The notes under the pieces were generated by a model, which ran no database searches, was not told the DNA's origin, and saw only the letters and a list, made by a program, of their open reading frames with translations. Shown one piece after another: positions 6,268-7,171 of a DNA stretch of 7,171 bases (positions are counted from its first letter, which is position 1; every line of letters begins with the position of its first letter). Position numbers and translations under genes: made by a program. Source of the DNA: Embleya sp040605455 (GTDB lineage: Bacteria > Actinomycetota > Actinomycetes > Streptomycetales > Streptomycetaceae); the NCBI RefSeq assembly GCF_040605455.1, contig NZ_JBEXCV010000267.1:1-7171 (forward strand). Reading direction: 5' to 3'.

Positions 6268-7171
6268 GCGAAGCCGACGAGCGCCGACCTGCTGGGGAGG
6301 GCGTGGGCCCTGCCCCGGCCAGGCACGCCGCCGGCACCGGTCCGGTGGGGGAACCGGCCGGTCCATACCCATACGACGATCTGGACGACGAGGACTCGCT
6401 GTTGATGCCGGGGCCGCAGGCCGGCTGGGCCGACCCGAACGTGCCGGTACCGGCTGCTCCCGGGATGTCCCTGGCCGATCGCATGGCCGCGGCCGGCGAC
6501 GACGCCTCGGGACAGGCTCCGGTGCCGCCGGTCGAGCAGGCGTACGACGCCGTGCCCGGCCCGCAGTCCGGCATGTTCGCCGCGATGATCATCGACGAGC
6601 CGGAACCGCAGGAGACCTATGTCGCGCCGATGACGGCCGGTCAGATCCCCTATCCGCCCGGTCCGATGACGCCGCATCAGGAAGTTCCGCAGCCGGTCCA
6701 GGGGTTCGGCCCCGGAGAGTACGGCGCGCCGCAGGGCGTGGCCGAGCCGTATCCGGCGCCGGCCCAGAGTGTGCCCGCGCCCGGCGTGCCGGCCCAGAGT
6801 GTGCCCGCGCCCGGCGTGCCGGCCCAGGGCGTGCCCGCGCCCGCCGCGCCGCCCGAGCACGCGGTGCCCGTCGTACCGCCGCCCGCCGTGCCGCAGTTCG
6901 TGCCGCCGATCACCGGGCAGCCGGTCGCCGAGTACGGCTCGAACGTGCCGCAGGCGCAGCCGGTGGCCGGGCCCGAGGTGCCGTCGGGTGTGGCGTCGCA
7001 TGTGACGCCCGACCCGGTGGCCGGTGCGTTCGTCGAGCAGCCCGGAGTCACCGGCGGTCGGCTGCGCCAGCGGGTACGCGCAGCGCAGACCGTTGAGCAG
7101 CCGCAGCAGGCACCGCAGTCGGCGGTGCCGCAGCCGCCGGCGCCCCCGCAGCCGGGCCGGCCGGTCGGCGG
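6264..7171 (+). CDS. cobT: N-terminal extension of a CobT-like nicotinate-nucleotide:DMB phosphoribosyltransferase (3' end outside window)
   Basis: The frame starts at ATG 6264 behind AAGGAG, overlaps the cobC stop as ATGA, and stays open to the window end (302 codons). The visible part is a low-complexity, presumably disordered region rich in Pro, Ala, Val, Gln and Gly. There is an acidic patch and a recognisable segment DDLDDEDSLLMPGPQAGW (residues about 38-55), then SLADRMAAAGD, and a codon-aligned decapeptide repeat. As I remember them, Streptomyces CobT proteins carry such a long Pro-rich leader with a similar acidic DLLLMPG-like motif before the catalytic domain. That memory and the position after cobC are the basis of the call. 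CobT makes alpha-ribazole phosphate from nicotinate mononucleotide and dimethylbenzimidazole. No catalytic residue lies in the window, so the product name is an inference. Strong G/C third-position bias confirms coding. Confidence 0.75.
   Translation, partial: MSEADERRPAGEGVGPAPARHAAGTGPVGEPAGPYPYDDLDDEDSLLMPGPQAGWADPNVPVPAAPGMSLADRMAAAGDDASGQAPVPPVEQAYDAVPGPQSGMFAAMIIDEPEPQETYVAPMTAGQIPYPPGPMTPHQEVPQPVQGFGPGEYGAPQGVAEPYPAPAQSVPAPGVPAQSVPAPGVPAQGVPAPAAPPEHAVPVVPPPAVPQFVPPITGQPVAEYGSNVPQAQPVAGPEVPSGVASHVTPDPVAGAFVEQPGVTGGRLRQRVRAAQTVEQPQQAPQSAVPQPPAPPQPGRPVG
6759..6848 (+). repeat. Three tandem 30-bp units encoding PAQSVPAPGV
   Basis: Units lie at 6759-6788, 6789-6818 and 6819-6848. The first two are identical at the DNA level and encode PAQSVPAPGV. 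The third has four substitutions and encodes PAQGVPAPAA. They are in frame and sit in the Pro-rich extension of the CobT-like protein. Perfect DNA identity of the first pair suggests recent duplication by slippage or unequal exchange, so copy number may vary between strains. Confidence 0.9.

Noticed and set aside
6147..7001. Minus-strand frame of 284 residues opposite cobC/cobT
   Set aside because: It is Arg/Gly/His-rich and repeats only because the forward Pro-rich repeats are mirrored. The forward frame has a strong ribosome binding site and coding bias.

Overview
This is a very GC-rich window with codons ending almost always in G or C. GTG and TTG starts are plausible, and neighbouring genes overlap by 4 bases. 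The base composition, gene order and protein families fit a Streptomyces-like actinomycete; species cannot be assigned. Nearly all of it is a forward-strand cluster for late-stage, aerobic-type cobalamin (vitamin B12) synthesis. No mobile element, tRNA, rRNA or CRISPR array is visible.

Layout: (1) 2-94 is a short piece of the translation GTPase TypA/BipA. It breaks off abruptly inside a conserved motif and runs out of frame into (2) 90-722, the C-terminal von Willebrand (vWA) part of a ChlD/ChlID-type cobaltochelatase subunit with its N-terminal part missing. (3) 723-912 is a 190-base gap with a possible terminator hairpin and a perfect 9-bp inverted repeat just before the next gene. (4) 913-1527 cobO (corrinoid adenosyltransferase), then 1524-2984 cobB (a,c-diamide synthase), overlapping by GTGA. 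(5) A 117-base gap with a possible hairpin over the next ribosome binding site. (6) 3102-4316 cobL (CbiE-CbiT fusion), then 4313-4978 a CobE/CbiG-C-type protein, overlapping by TTGA. (7) 4979-5178, a 200-base stretch of uncertain coding status with a six-histidine run in one frame and a 58-codon ORF in another. (8) 5179-6267 cobC (PLP enzyme). (9) From 6264, overlapping cobC by ATGA, the long Pro-rich N-terminal extension of a CobT-like protein that runs off the window.

How the genes work together: the chelatase subunit would help CobN insert cobalt, CobB amidates the ring a and c side chains, CobO adds the adenosyl ligand, CobL methylates at C5 and C15 and decarboxylates, CobE is an auxiliary factor, CobC makes the aminopropanol-phosphate linker and CobT activates the lower-ligand base. 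The 4-base overlaps suggest translational coupling.

I see no evidence for a wholly new system. The points most worth checking are the typA/chlD junction (misassembly or real deletion), the inverted repeat before cobO, the His-rich or small-ORF region before cobC, and the disordered repeat-bearing CobT extension.
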